Assembly (NCBI GenBank): GCA_949130495.1
Contig: OX422211.1
Location: forward strand, 337,843,504-337,907,503
Source: Sambucus nigra
Taxonomy: Eukaryota > Streptophyta > Magnoliopsida > Dipsacales > Adoxaceae
Direction: 5' to 3'
DNA length: 64,000 bases
The notes beneath the pieces were generated by a model. The model was not told where the DNA came from, did not search any database, and saw only the letters and a program-made list of their open reading frames with translations. Positions 12,195 to 24,938 of this stretch are shown here, one piece after another; position 1 is the stretch's first letter; every line of letters starts with the position of its first letter. The position numbers and the translations under genes are program-made.

Positions 12195-14905
12195 GAGTTT
12201 GTTTAAATAAAATGACTTTGGGCGAGTATTGCAATTCGTTTTGAACCAAATGAGGACTTTGTGCCTACTTTGGAACAAATCAATGTCGACTTTGCCCATT
12301 GCGTAATAGATATTGAAAGTGAGGATGAAAATCATGTAATATCTATTTGCAATGAAATGATTTCTTCTTTGTCCCCCAAAGAATAACATTTCATTCGAAA
12401 CTCAATCTTCAAGCGATGATGTTCATATCTTGAGTTTTAATTTCTTTCCTCCCCATTTTCATTTTCTTTTATCACACCGTCACAAGTACCTGATGATTCG
12501 GTTTCAAACTTTAATGTGTTAAACCTTTTCGTCAATGAGGAGTACTTGCTCGAGTCACCTTCCATGATCGCATCTTTGCCTTCGTGTGCTCCACCTCCCA
12601 TTCTAATTTCAAAATCCTTGGGAGGATATTCTGCATTTCTCAGTCCCGACATGCTTTTGTCACCCATTCAATCCAAATCCCCCATCGTCCCCCCGAAACT
12701 TTTAATTGGCGATGGTTCATTTCTTCCGCCTTACACATGCCTTCCGTTTTTCAAATAGAATTCATATTTTCCAGAAGGCATGCTTGAGAATGAGGGTACA
12801 CCAGTTATCCTCCAAAGTCAAATCGTTTTAACGGTGGACCCTCAGCTATTTAGACTTCTAGTGTATAGTTAGTCTGAAGCCTAAATAGTAGGTGGTATAT
12901 AGTTAGCTTTTTAGTCTTTCTTTCTTTTTATTTTTTCTTTCCTTTTTAATTTAGTCTAGTGTAATTAGTTAACTTTTTGTTATTTATTTTTGCTATGCTC
13001 GGTACTAACTTATTTTGTAGATTCTTTGGACTTGTTCTTATGGGGATCGCTCATTTCCTTTCTTTAACTTGGTTCTTAATTCACATTGAGGACAATGTCA
13101 GGTTTTAAGTTAGGGGTGTGGGATATTCTATCCATTTCTGTATTTAGTCCATGCTTTTGCTCACATGTTAGTTACTTAGTATGCTTTTCTTAGAAAAATT
13201 GAAAATTTCAAAAATATTTTCTTTCTTTTATCTCCTTTGTTGGGCATTTTGCCTTTGTTTCCGATGATAAATTTCAATAATTGCCCGATCCAATAGACAA
13301 CCCAATGATGCATGTTCTCGATTTTAGAAGTTATTAGACTTTAGTCTTAATTATTGATATTATGAATAACTTCATGAATTAAACTATAATCCCATGAGCA
13401 CATGCACTTTTATTGTTATATTGATTTGGTTTAATATTTTTATAACTCGGTAATCTTTTGTTGCATTGTATATACTTACACTGAGTAAGCTTTGTACCTT
13501 TCGTCATTTGTGAGTGTATACACTATTCTTTCCTCTTTGAAAATGTTGAATTCGTTGGTAATCTCTCTATTCTTTCATTTGATTGTTCATTAATTGAGTT
13601 CATTCTTGAAATGTATTACTTGAGCATGATTTTCAAGGTTTGTTTTGACTCGAGAATTGCATAAACTTGTTGAAATGATCATAGGCATTCATTGGTATAT
13701 CACCCATATTGACCTTGACCTCACCTTATATGTTTACCCTCGCCAACCCCTTTGAGCCTTAATATAGACTTTCGTTTCATAACCCAAATCCCATAACCAA
13801 CCCTATATTGGAGTTTTAAGCCATACATACACTTTCCATACCTTTGTTTCGAATCTTACTTTGGATTGAATGATGTTGTTTTGTTGCGGTTGCAATTTAG
13901 GCATGTGAGTGTTTGAAAAGTAAAGAACAAAGATGTGAGAAAAAGAGAAAGTAGAAAACACAAGAAAACAAAAGAAAAGAAGAAAAGAAAAGAAAAGAAA
14001 GAGAAAGTTGTAAATGTTGTGTATATAGTTCAATATATCTAATGCCTTTTTGGAACTTTTTTTTCCAATTTTGTTATTGCCTGCATTTTTCCATTATCTT
14101 CGAGTTTTCATTTTGAACACTTTGAATTCGTACATACATCCCTTTCATTTCATACCCTAGCCAACCCTACTTTACAGCCCTATTAAAGTCCTATGTGATC
14201 GTAAGTAGATGTAATTCAAAAGTCATAATAGTTTTGATAATCTGTGAAAATACATTTCACCTCCTTTAATGAGCGGTGTCTTTCATTGAGATTACAAGTT
14301 TTTTAGTTTCTATATAGCATTCTTCATTTGTGACATGTGTTCGGTCTAGTTTCCATTTACATTTACTCTTTATGACCGCATGTTCCGTGTGTTACCTACA
14401 TGTTTCGAGTGAATTCACTTGATGAGTGTAATGCCCGTGAGGATTGAATGTATGCTTGCTTTAACGCTTATCCAGCTTATATAAGTTTTTGTCAAATCAC
14501 ACTTTGCATGTTCTCTCTCCCTTCCCACATTTTAAGGTTTCAATTCTATGAGGTGCATTCTATAATGTTAATGATTCGGACTTTTGTGCGAATTCATTCA
14601 CTGTGCTAATGATGCATATGAAATCTTGTTCACTATTGTTGGACTTGTCTCATGTTGGTTTGGGCATATTTTGAGGAAACCATGTGATGCTTGTGGGTAT
14701 CATCCCTGAAAACACTCACGAGATGACACTCGTCCACTAGGGTAACCTAGGGGTTTAACGGCTTATTGCATACGCTAAATGCAATTGAATCACCTGTGAA
14801 AGTGACCTTATGCTTTTATACCATAATTTTGTACTATATTTTGCTTTTGTTTTGCTTGTAGTTCTTTCTGCATCCTATTTCATTACTAGGGACTAACAAT
14901 GTGTA
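12195..14905 (+). other. El-3 internal region without recognisable genes
   Basis: No gag or pol motif was found. An open frame at 12516-12758 (80 codons, Pro/Ser/Leu-rich, beginning MLNLFVNEEYLLES) has no recognised domain and may be a scrap of an ancestral Athila-type frame. A decayed polypurine-like stretch at about 13105-13121 ('taagttaggggtgtgg', after 'gaggacaatgt') resembles the wording before the real tract at 14906, so an internal duplication of that region is likely. A purine-rich tract lies at 13928-14008. Confidence 0.6.
13928..14008 (+). repeat. Purine-rich tract (GAAAA-type) in El-3
   Basis: About 80 bp almost free of pyrimidines, built from gaaaa/gaaaaga units. It produces meaningless Phe-rich frames on the opposite strand. 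Confidence 0.85.
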
Positions 14906-14918
14906 AGTTAGGGGGGGT
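14906..14918 (+). other. El-3 polypurine tract
   Basis: 'agttaggggggg' immediately before the 3' LTR start at 14919. Confidence 0.88.
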
Positions 14919-16425
14919 GATACGACGCAAATATTGCGTATTTCATCCCTCAAACCTATGTATTTTACCCCCCTCAGGTGCCTTAATCTCTATATTTAAG
15001 CCCGTTAACCAGAAAACCTCGGTTTATATTCTTAACGTGCTATATCAGGTATAATTGGGCTTTTGTAGGTACTTAGATACAAAGTATGAAGTTCGGATGC
15101 ATTCCGCTCAAGTTCCGTACACAATCGCACGTTCAAGGGCAATTCGATCAATTCACAACTTGGTCACCTGGCCCAGCATCTCACGAAAGTTGTAGCCCTC
15201 CTCGGAAGCTTCACATGGCCATGAATGGTGCGCGAATACGAGTCTGTATGAAGAAGTTACGGCGATTTTAGCGAAAGGGAAAAATAAACCAACCAAAACA
15301 GGAGGAATTGGTGCAGACCTCTAGCCATCGATCGATCGATCCTTCAGTTTTTGCCCTCGAGCTGAGACAGTGGGCTATGATTTTTACCATAGATCGATCG
15401 ATCATTTTGATCGATCGATCGATCCCCTGTTTCCAGCTGATATTTTCCCTTTTCTTTTCTTTTTCCTTTTCTTTTTTAATTTAATTCCAACTTACTATAA
15501 ATACCAATTTTGTTGTAAATATTAGATATAATTCATTTTTAGGTTAGTTTATCTTAGGGTTTGGGTTTTTGAAGAGTTTTTCTTCATTTCTTCTTGGATT
15601 GACACCCTTTTTGGTTTGTAAGTTGATTATTCATTCACCCTCTCCATTAATATAACGTGTATTTACTTAATTCGTACTTTGAAGTTAATTTACATGCTTT
15701 CATAATTAGGTTTACACGCTTTCTTTCCTTGCTTTATATGTAGCTTTATGCGTTTATTTACCGCTTTCATTTATCGCATTTTTACCATGCTTTCTAGCTA
15801 ATTTAGTCTAGGTTGTGCCAGAATGAACTCATTCTGGGTTGACATGTTGCTTTGCTTTGCTGATGGAGTTTACGGGACTATTTCAGGTGCGTTGACCTAG
15901 TTATTGCACCTAGGAGATTTGACGGGTCATATCATGTATGTTCCGTGCTTACGACCTTGCGTGCATAATTTTCGGGCTATTTGGTGACGCCAAAATCATA
16001 TTAGGCTTTTATGCGAATTTAGGGGCATGACAACCCTTGGTTCAATTAACTGTCGAAATGAGACGCATTTGTAATAACTCGTCGACCCATGTAACCATTT
16101 TATACTAATTAACTCATGTGAGGGATATTCGACGCAACCTATCGCTTTTACTCGCTTTGTTAATCTAGTTTCAATACACTCGCCTAGATTAATCATTTCC
16201 CTTTTTCGCATCTTTTCCTTTTTGTTCATTTTTATCTTTTACGCTTTTATTTAGGAATATTAAATCCCATAAATTCTGGCAACTCGTCTCTATAGATTTT
16301 CGATACCCGACTTACCGCTACACCTGTATCGCAAGTGCAGTCGTAATTTAGGTTGTTTGTATTAAGGCGGTGAAACGAAAACAACATTAGTGTGTTGAAT
16401 GCGCATTACTTTTCATCCTCGATCA
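14919..16425 (+). repeat. El-3 3' LTR
   Basis: TGATACGACGC... to ...CCTCGATCA, 1507 bp, closely similar to the 5' LTR. The ATCG palindrome cluster is at 15326-15424 and TATAAATA at 15496-15503. Confidence 0.92.
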
Positions 16426-16430
16426 ATGGG
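16426..16430. repeat. El-3 target site duplication, right copy
   Basis: ATGGG, identical to 10570-10574. Confidence 0.93.
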
Positions 16431-17251
16431 TTGGGTGAATACTTGAATTTTTATAAGGCTTAAGGAATGCCTATTATTTTGTGATTATTCTAATTGTGTG
16501 TATAAGCATACCTACGCTGCTTGCTATCGGGAGGAGGTATCGCGCAGTGGACAGTCTTATCCTGGGAGACCTAATGGGGGGATATTTACGTAAGATAGTT
16601 CTGACGGTTGAATGGGAGCGTAGGTATGTACGTGACCCATTTAGCAGGTGAGTATGCTCGCCTCCAATATTTGTGTTATGAGATTTATGGCTCGTGAGAG
16701 ACGCCGAACCAGTTGTCTTTTATGCTGCAAGTGATGCACCAAGACACGATAGCAAAGTATCCATTGTGCCAAGTGGTCCTAACCAAGTGACGCAGGATTT
16801 GTATATATATGTATAGGGATGATGTGACTATATATATATATATTTATATTTGTGCTTAATTATACTGTGTGAAATTAGCAAGTATATAAATGTTTGTAAA
16901 CAAAGTAACTTAAGGGGATAAATGATTTGCTACCAGAACATGGAACACCAAAAAAATACGGTTAATTGGAGTAAAGTATTTAATAAGGTATTGCATGGGC
17001 GATATGAGTGTCTCCTACGAGATATAATTAGTAGTATATGTTTATGACCTAGTTGAGGATATTATAGATGACTAGGTTAGGGTAGACGTACGCTAGTTGT
17101 GTACATTAGTGGAGGGGTGAGGTTCTCATGTGAGAGTTCAGAACTAATATGCACATAATAATTGCATTTATGCAGTTTTAAATACTTGCTAAAACAAATA
17201 TTTTTACAAATCGGTCTCCGACCCGTTTCTTGCTATTTATCTTCTCTTTTG

Positions 17252-17252
<1 letters not shown>

Positions 17253-17333
<81 letters not shown>
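17253..17333. repeat. (TA)n microsatellite in El-2 3' LTR
   Basis: About 80 bp of TA, the counterpart of 3974-4088 in the 5' LTR. Confidence 0.95.
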
Positions 17334-17335
<2 letters not shown>

Positions 17336-18941
17336 TACAAGGTGTCCAGCCACAAGGTCACCACCAGACTTAGACACGTGGATCATTCGATGAGTTGCAG
17401 CTGTTGTGCAAGCTGTAGGTTATTGATATTAGACACTTCTATATTTTCATCCAGTTCCTATGTCAGGCATTTCAGTTAGGGCATGTGTCGTCCGTATCCA
17501 GCTTAATTATTTTAGAGATTGTATTTTCTTAATAGCATTTCTTTTTCTGTTGGATTGAGTATTATGATTCTATTGGTTTTAGACTTTGAATAGGAATATT
17601 TTATCCAGTCTCATTTATTTAAGTATTGGATTCATGTTCAATATTTATTCGCTTGGAATGTGAATTGATTATATCTTAAAGCATGGAACTTATTTATGGA
17701 TTAATTGGGTATAATTAAATGGGAAAATGTTTTGACACTTAGCTTAATTATTTATTAGGTGATTAATAAAAAAAAATATTTTTCGACAGTGATGCTAAGA
17801 ATGAACCAAGCGGACACTTTGATTTAATTTAATAAAGGACCGATCACCCGGTATTTAATTAGGTGGGGTGTCACAGACCCTATAGTAAAAAGTCAATATC
17901 TCCTTCTACAGAGCTCCAAATGATCTAATTCAAAGATAATTTGAAAGATAAGACCGAGACCTTCGAAAAATCTATGGCACAAAATCTAATTCTAAGCAAA
18001 ATTAAAATGAAATATTTTTAAAGTAACGTTAAAAATTCTTGTAGATTGTCATCTTATGTTCATCAATTAAGCCCTAAGTTATTCAACATTCATGTTCTTT
18101 AACCAAGAACCCAATAAGATTCCATCTTTACGTGTCTTCACAATCAAATTTTGTAATATAGTACCGGAGGTTAGATTCTAATGTGATTCCCAATCAAAAC
18201 CATAATTAAATTCCATGAAATCACCTAACCTGAGATGTTTTCACTATAGAGATAATTCTAGACTAGCATGGACATTATAACTACTCAATTTATGAAAGTT
18301 TAAACACTCTCCTTATATGATAAAGGTTTGATTTTAGTAGTTTAGTGATGGAGGTTTCTCCTCCTGGCACCCCTTTCAATTCTGGCGAAAATTGTGGTGC
18401 TAGGAAGTTGTGAATGGCCTAGAATCATTTTTCTCTTCCTCTCCTATGTCCTCTCTTGTTTCTCATTTATTCTAACCCTAGCTTCCACAAGATATTATCT
18501 GACATAGCCTTTATAAATACATAGGTTTTCTGTCCTTATTTTCCTAAATGACCATAGTACCCGTACGTAGTGTCGGTTCGGTCTAAAAATTCCCCAATAC
18601 CCAATTACAACCCCCGAGTATACTTTTCTGACAATCTCGACCCATCCGGACACATTGATGCACTCGAAATGACTAGTTGAATGACACATATACAATTCTC
18701 ATATTATTTTATATATTAAGTACCGACACGACTCCCACCCGCATCCCGACTAAATTATCATTAAATGTCGTATTTGTCACTCACAACTTAACATCTTCAC
18801 AAAGTAAAATTCAATCTAGTTCACATCCATATATATTAAATCTTATCACGCGAAATTAATATTTATTTTGACCAGAATTATTTTTCCATTTTCATTTAAA
18901 TAATCCCAATATAATGATCGCTAAAAATACGGGGTGTTACA

Positions 18942-19132
18942 TCTCACTTCATTTCTCTTTATTCAATAATATAGGCCCGTAACCTAGCACCCCAACAATT
19001 ATAATTTCAAAAACTAATGTCCATTTATTTTTTTGTAATTTTATTATTAAACATAAGTTATAATATATCCAAATCATAATGTTTAGTATTTCCAATAAAA
19101 ATGTAAAAAGAAATAATGACGTCCCCATTTTT
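18942..19132. other. AT-rich spacer right of El-1
   Basis: No coding potential or recognised repeat. Confidence 0.5.
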
Positions 19133-19383
19133 TTAACGTGTCACATGTTATCAAGTTTATAAACTACTCAAATAAAAATTTAATAAATTCCACATAAATT
19201 TTATTTATTTAAAATAAGTTCATATAATCATATTATTGAATCAATATAATAATTAAATTATTGAAATAAAATTTGTTAAATCCCACATAGTTAGTTTTTA
19301 ATTCATAGATAAAATTTGCTAATAATTATGACAATTCATCTAAAACTATTTTAAATTAATTCTAAAAAATATGGGGTATTATA
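19133..19383 (-). repeat. LTR-like direct repeat, copy 1
   Basis: About 250 bp repeated at 19976-20235 (shared words aacgtgtc, aataaattcca.ataaatttt, aaatcccacata.ttagttt, atatggggtatta). On the minus strand it starts TATAATACCCCATAT, an LTR-type 5' end, preceded by a G-rich purine run (complement of 'atctcccccaacccccc', 19384-19400) that resembles a polypurine tract. It may be the 3' LTR end of a short non-autonomous minus-strand element. Confidence 0.6.
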
Positions 19384-19975
19384 ATCTCCCCCAACCCCCC
19401 CATACACACATATAAACAATGAATTTAGTCCAAGAAAGTAAGTAAAACTTATTCTTCATTCAGTTAATATAAGAAAATCAAAGATAATGCAACGTACTCA
19501 TAACGAACCAATAACTCTAAGCTCGAGAATACGAGCAACCTAGAGCTCTAACATAACTTGTAATACTTATGAATTTTAAATAATAAAAATACTTAAAATT
19601 TATGACAAATTGAACCTTCTTAAAGTAAATACCATTTATAATAAACCATTTCACTAGCGAAGGCATAAAATAACATTTGTAAAATATTAATTAATTTGCA
19701 ATTATGAAAAAAATACAATGATTCTTTTATCATTAATATTTAAAGTCCATCCTCACAAATTTGGAGCAAAAATAAAATGTACAATTATTTCTTTTCCAGT
19801 ATAAATGAAATACATAATTTTCTTTTTAATAAAAATAAAGTGTAGAGGTTCTACAAAGTCACATACGCCATAATTAATCCAAACATCTTTAATAAATCCA
19901 ACATCTGTATAAACTAAAAATGCAAATATAAAACTACAAGGGGTGGGGGTGAAGGAAAAATTCAGTGTTAGTTAG
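19384..19975. other. DNA between two LTR-like repeats
   Basis: AT-rich, no coding potential. The left 17 bp read as a complementary polypurine tract. No primer-binding site was seen before copy 2, so the outline of an element is incomplete. Confidence 0.45.
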
Positions 19976-20235
19976 TTTAACGTGTCGCGTGTTAATTACT
20001 TTAAAAAAAGTAAAATAAAAATTCAATAAATTCCAAATAAATTTTCTTTAATTAATATAATTTCATGTAAATACATTTCACACTTGATTTATTCTATATA
20101 TTATTTAATCAAGTGGACCAAAATTTTATAAATCCCACATAATTAGTTTATAATTCCCAAATAAAATTTATAAGTAATTATGATGATTCATTTAATAATA
20201 TTTTAAATCAATTCCCAAACATATGGGGTATTACA
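19976..20235 (-). repeat. LTR-like direct repeat, copy 2
   Basis: About 260 bp, matching 19133-19383 at perhaps 75-80% by eye. It ends 'atatggggtattaca', which on the minus strand is TGTAATACCCCATAT with an intact TG. Confidence 0.6.
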
Positions 20236-20975
20236 CCATATCAAATACCTTCCTCCTATTATTCACGAACTTTTAGTTTCTCTGTTTTAAGAACCTACAA
20301 GCTTGTTTCATTTGACCTTTAATCTTCAAAAAGTGCAATAAGGACTCAATTTTTTCTTAGCTTCTTGAGCTCTCATTTGATGTCTTCAAGTTTCTTACTG
20401 TTGAAACAAAAATGATAAATGTGATTCCATTTCCCATAAAATTATAAACCTCCTACATTTTTCACAATTTTGGATTTAAGATTAATTTCTTACCTTTTAT
20501 TCATAGAAATTTGTTCCTTACCCTCCTTTTCAGTACTAGAAACTTTAGTTTTCATATTCTAAAATTGCAACATTTTCATTTGGTGGTTCTACATAACAGA
20601 AGCCATGTTTGTCATTTTTTATTTGAGTATGATTTGTTTAAATGTTATCTAGAATAAATGCTCTTACAAGCATCTAAATTTTTAATTATTTGGCATATTG
20701 GAATTTAAGCTTCACATTTTCAAAATCTCGTTTCAATCTCTATTCCTTCTTTTTCTTTCAAAATGGTTTCATTTTGGGTTTTCAAACAATTACATTTTTT
20801 TTCAGCACATCAAATTTTGTCTTTAAGTTCTAGACATTTCGATTAAAAACTTTCCATCTTTATCATCATGTTCACATTGAAAAGTTTTCATATTGTTCAA
20901 AAGCTTGATGCTTTATTTTAAGAGTGTGTCTCTCGATGATAGCTACCAAAAGAAAAATAATAAAAAAGGCTACCA

Positions 20976-21020
<45 letters not shown>

Positions 21021-21307
21021 TAATTCTCCTAATCGAAAAGTCTACGTGAAAAAATATTTTACTATATTTTAGAATTTCAAGTTTTATCTTCTTATTTAAG
21101 ATAATGATTATATAAAATGCACAATGGGTAAAATAAGCACAAGATCGGATGTGCGAGGGGAAAAAAATCACTAACGAGAAAATCCTTGGGATGATAAGAA
21201 TGATAAATGCACTATAGTAGAGTTTATAACCAAAGAATGTTATGACTAACTAGACACTCTTTCGCACTATATCCTCCGCAGAGGGCACCGACCGTTGAAG
21301 TACACTG
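20236..21307. other. AT-rich DNA with (ATA)n
   Basis: No gene recognised. A trinucleotide (ATA/TAA)n repeat occupies about 20981-21024. The stretch about 20300-20420 could be decayed antisense coiled-coil coding DNA of a copia Gag (Leu/Lys/Glu-rich when read on the minus strand), but no motif confirms it. Confidence 0.4.
20981..21024. repeat. (ATA)n microsatellite
   Basis: About 14 repeats of ATA/TAA, with one slip at the right end. Confidence 0.95.
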
Positions 21308-21704
21308 TGTAATTCCCTAATCTGGATTTAAGGGTTAATAAATGATCAGCCCGACCCAACTCGTGAGCTAATTGTGAAGTGCAATTGAACAACCTAAATA
21401 ATGTTTCTAATCTAGTTTTATTATTATTTAGTGTTACACTTATTATCATGTGATTCAAATTTTCATCGAACTACATGAAGTGATCCAAGGGGAGTACCCC
21501 CAAGGCCAAGTAAACAAAGTTACTAACATAAATGAAAATTAAGTACTTACCTATACAACGCTGTCAAAATACGGGACCGCATATAACTTGTCCTAACAAA
21601 AGATTGAGTGAGTCGAATGCTCAGTGGGAACTATACAATGTAGTATAGAAATGAACGTAGAAAGGAATACTCACACACTACACTACATGCATGTGAAAAT
21701 ACAT

Positions 21705-21714
21705 ACACACACAC

Positions 21715-21759
<45 letters not shown>
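21705..21759. repeat. (CA)n(TA)n microsatellite in El-4 left LTR
   Basis: About 40 bp CA then about 15 bp TA. The right LTR has (CT)n(TA)n at the matching place (45427-45606). Confidence 0.95.
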
Positions 21760-24053
21760 CCTTTGAAAATACATATCCCAGTGTATTAAACCGTTTTATT
21801 CCAAAAATGTTACTTAATATTGTTTGTTTCCCTTGTCTTTACAAAATAATCATTTTATATCATTATGCTCAAAAATAGCTTTTTTCTCATTCCCACATTT
21901 GGTTAAACACATTACATTTGTTGGAAATTCCTCCGTTTACTCAACGTTCATTAACTCGTGCCAGAGTTACTTAGCCATTACTTAAGACTTTCTTTCCACA
22001 CACACATCGTGTCAGAAAAATGTTCATTAACATTGAAAGCCTTATACAACACACACTTGTGTCACCACGGGTTTAATCCTCCTTACATAGAGTAATTACC
22101 CATTAAGTGACCTTGCTTAATCTTATGGACATTAGTTATTATTCTAAATTTACTTTTCCATAATACATTATCGGAACATTTACCATTCACACAAGTTAGG
22201 TTGTTTTAATTTTATAACCCGTATCTTATCATGTTTATGATTACATCATTATCTTCTGAACTTAGACAATAACCATGGACTTCGTGGCCTCTCACCACCG
22301 GTCTCCATCGCCATATGCTACTATAGTTACTTTGGGATATTTTACCACTAGGGACATCATACCCTGCTTAATTATTTACCGGCATCATCCGAGTATTACA
22401 TTTTCTTTTAAATGTGTTCAACATTATTCCAATGTTCACATTAATTCACATTTACCGGCCCAAGCCAAAAGCCTAAACATAACCATCCGTTTTTTCATTA
22501 ACACTTGGAAAATTATTTCTTTCTTTCTTTAGGTCCTTTATTCACACATACATTGATTTTATACCAAAAATCATTCCCGCCTTAGGAATTAATATATTTT
22601 CACCCACACTAGTGTTAAAACATTCCACAAATATTTATTTCATAAAATGTTACACCTTAAGTAAATTAACAATTTACCCTTTGTTTATCAAACTTGCAAT
22701 TTGGTCCTTTTACAAGTGTCATTTTCCAAAAATGGTAATTTAAATTTCCGACTCAACACTTAAAATTATTTAGCCATTTTTAACGCTTGTTCAATATCTC
22801 ATTTTACTAAACTTTCACATTTAACACTCCAATACCTTTAGTATATAATTTCACATATTATGCATATTAAAGACCCATTTGATACATATTTTATATGTAC
22901 ACATTCGTTCACATGTTATTACCCATTTTGCCAATATTCAAGCATTTGATATTCTTACTTTTCATACCTTAATTTACACATTTTATTTATGACTTTTGGC
23001 ATTTCAGCAGCTATTTAGCCATTTATATCTAGTTTAATATTCTTTACTTTCATTATTTGCATTTACACACAAAAATTTAGATAAAAGCCTTAGTTTCACA
23101 TATTTATACTTTTTACCCAAAAGTTAAGTAATACAAACTGACTTGGAAGACTTCTTACAAGAAATTCCATTTCATAAGGTTATTCAATTTATCAACATGA
23201 AAGCTTGAAAACGTGTGGGACCCCTAATTTTTTATTTTATAAAAAATGAATTTCCTTTTAGATGCGGAATAAGAATGGTTCAACACAACAATTTAATTTT
23301 CTAAATTTTATTTGATTTTCTTTTCTTAAAAAGATGAAAAATTAAATTAAACACAAATTTTAATTTCTAAAAGTAAAATTAAAATTAAACCTAAATAAAT
23401 GAATTATGATGAACACACACACAAACTTGAAATTAACTTAAACCAAATTAATTTAACCCAAGTCCTAGAAATTGCCTAACATTAATTAATTCAATTTGCA
23501 AATTAGGGCAAACCAAATTTTATCAAATTACATTAATTAGACTTGAATTAAATTAAGTGAAACATTACCCAAATATTAAACATGCACCAAATTAAACATG
23601 AGAAGTGAATTAAACCATATTTTATCTTTTCATCCTAAGCATGCGTTCTAGGTCATTTGCAAGATAAAATAAATTCACAACCATTACGCCGCGATGTACA
23701 AGGAAAAACCCACAACGGGAAAAAACCTCGGACGATCATAGCCTTAAGTCCACTAAGTACGGTATTTTTATAAGTACAAGACAAATGACATGCTCAACTC
23801 GATTCGACTCCCTTCAAGCCCCTGATGCGTCTTCTTGTACCAACCTCTGCTTAGTTGATAATTTCGGAATCCAGTAGAACCTTGGAATCCACCAATGAAG
23901 CTTTTGGACAACCGTCAACCCTCGCACAATGCCTTTCACCATGTGATTATGCCTCATCAAAACAACTAACTTCTTCTTTATGGGATGTAGAAGTAAACCA
24001 AAACTCTTTTCTTCTTGGGTAGAAACGTGAACTCGGTGCCAAACAAACTCTAA

Positions 24054-24056
<3 letters not shown>

Positions 24057-24134
<78 letters not shown>

Positions 24135-24146
24135 TGTGTGTGTGTG
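24057..24146. repeat. (TA)n(TG)n microsatellite in El-5 3' LTR
   Basis: About 46 bp TA then about 44 bp TG. The counterpart in the other LTR is 38011-38092. Confidence 0.95.
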
Positions 24147-24399
24147 GTACTTGGAATAAACTAATATGGGTGTAAACAAAAGTGTTTAAGAATAATTTTC
24201 TTGAAAAACAAACACTCAAAACATGAACTTTTTCATAGAGGGATTAGGCTCTAAAAAACTCTCTAGAAATTGTGAAAGATGAAAAGGTTGGTTTGAAAAA
24301 GTTGGTTCCCACGCATATTAATTCTGGAAAAAGTTAGTGGGTCAAAAGAAGTGAGAACATGGAGAAAACTGCCAAAATATTTTCTCGCCAGATATCTTG

Positions 24400-24552
24400 T
24401 CCGAATGAGATTTTTCATTCGAACGAAGTGTCGTTCGAACGACCTTTCTAATGAGGTTCCAGAGGCCAATTGGGAAAAGTCGTTAGCAAACTTGTTCTAA
24501 CGACATTCTCGTTCGAATGAAAAGCTCATTCGAACGACAATGTCGAACGAAA
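24400..24552 (-). promoter_or_regulatory. Palindrome cluster (GTCGTTCGAACGAC type) in El-5 3' LTR
   Basis: It contains the perfect 14 bp palindrome GTCGTTCGAACGAC at 24430-24443 plus several near copies (about 24401-24426, 24506-24520 and 24527-24538). The other LTR keeps the cluster at 38341-38482 with different copies intact. The same 14-mer occurs in El-8 LTRs. A role as dimeric transcription-factor sites in U3 is inference. Confidence 0.55.
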
Positions 24553-24923
24553 TCCCAGAAAGTTCATAATTCAATTTTAAGCCCAAAAACTTATTTAAAA
24601 GTTCTACAATTACCTTCTGAAAATAAACTTCAGTTTAAAATAAAATTACACCCTTAAACATATATTCCAAGTCTCCTATAAATATACATAGATTGCATTC
24701 ATATCTTTTGGAGACAATGGAATACGGTGATGTTGATGACACATAAAGTAGGCACAAGAAATCGACAATTGATGTTCACTTGAAATGCTGGCCGCTACGT
24801 CTTCAACTTTACGAGTCATAGGCTTGAAAGGATACAACGTGAACACTATCCTATGACTAAAATGTTTTTATGGAATTGAGCCAACACTACATTAAGACTC
24901 AATCGGAGACTTGTGTCCTTACA

Positions 24924-24938
24924 ATTCTCCCCCTTTGG
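24924..24938 (-). other. El-5 polypurine tract
   Basis: The minus strand reads aaagggggagaat directly before TGTAAGG of the LTR. Confidence 0.88.

Larger units (their letters stand above)
10575..16425 (+). mobile_element. El-3: non-autonomous Athila-like LTR element
   Basis: Two similar LTRs (1503 and 1507 bp) flank 2.8 kb of internal DNA without recognisable gag or pol. The primer-binding site TGGCGCCGTTGCCGGGGA is the type used by Athila/Tat Ty3/gypsy elements (complement of tRNA-Asp). A G7 polypurine tract precedes the 3' LTR, and a perfect 5 bp target duplication (ATGGG) flanks the element. With no coding capacity it fits the large non-autonomous class (LARD-like) and would have depended on proteins from a related Athila element. 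It is inserted in the El-2 3' LTR. Confidence 0.9.
9042..17873 (+). repeat. El-2 3' LTR, split by El-3
   Basis: It starts TGTAACACCCCGTATTTTT and ends ...GGTGTCA. Removing El-3 and one target copy leaves about 2.98 kb, roughly 0.8 kb longer than the 5' LTR. The extra length is the single segment at 9901-10574 plus 16431-16584. Confidence 0.82.
23206..24923 (-). repeat. El-5 3' LTR
   Basis: TGAAAACGTG... to ...GTCCTTACA on the plus strand, 1718 bp. It contains (TA)n(TG)n and a palindrome cluster. At 23810-23814 it shows the CCCTT that serves as the uninterrupted version of the El-6 insertion site. Confidence 0.9.
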
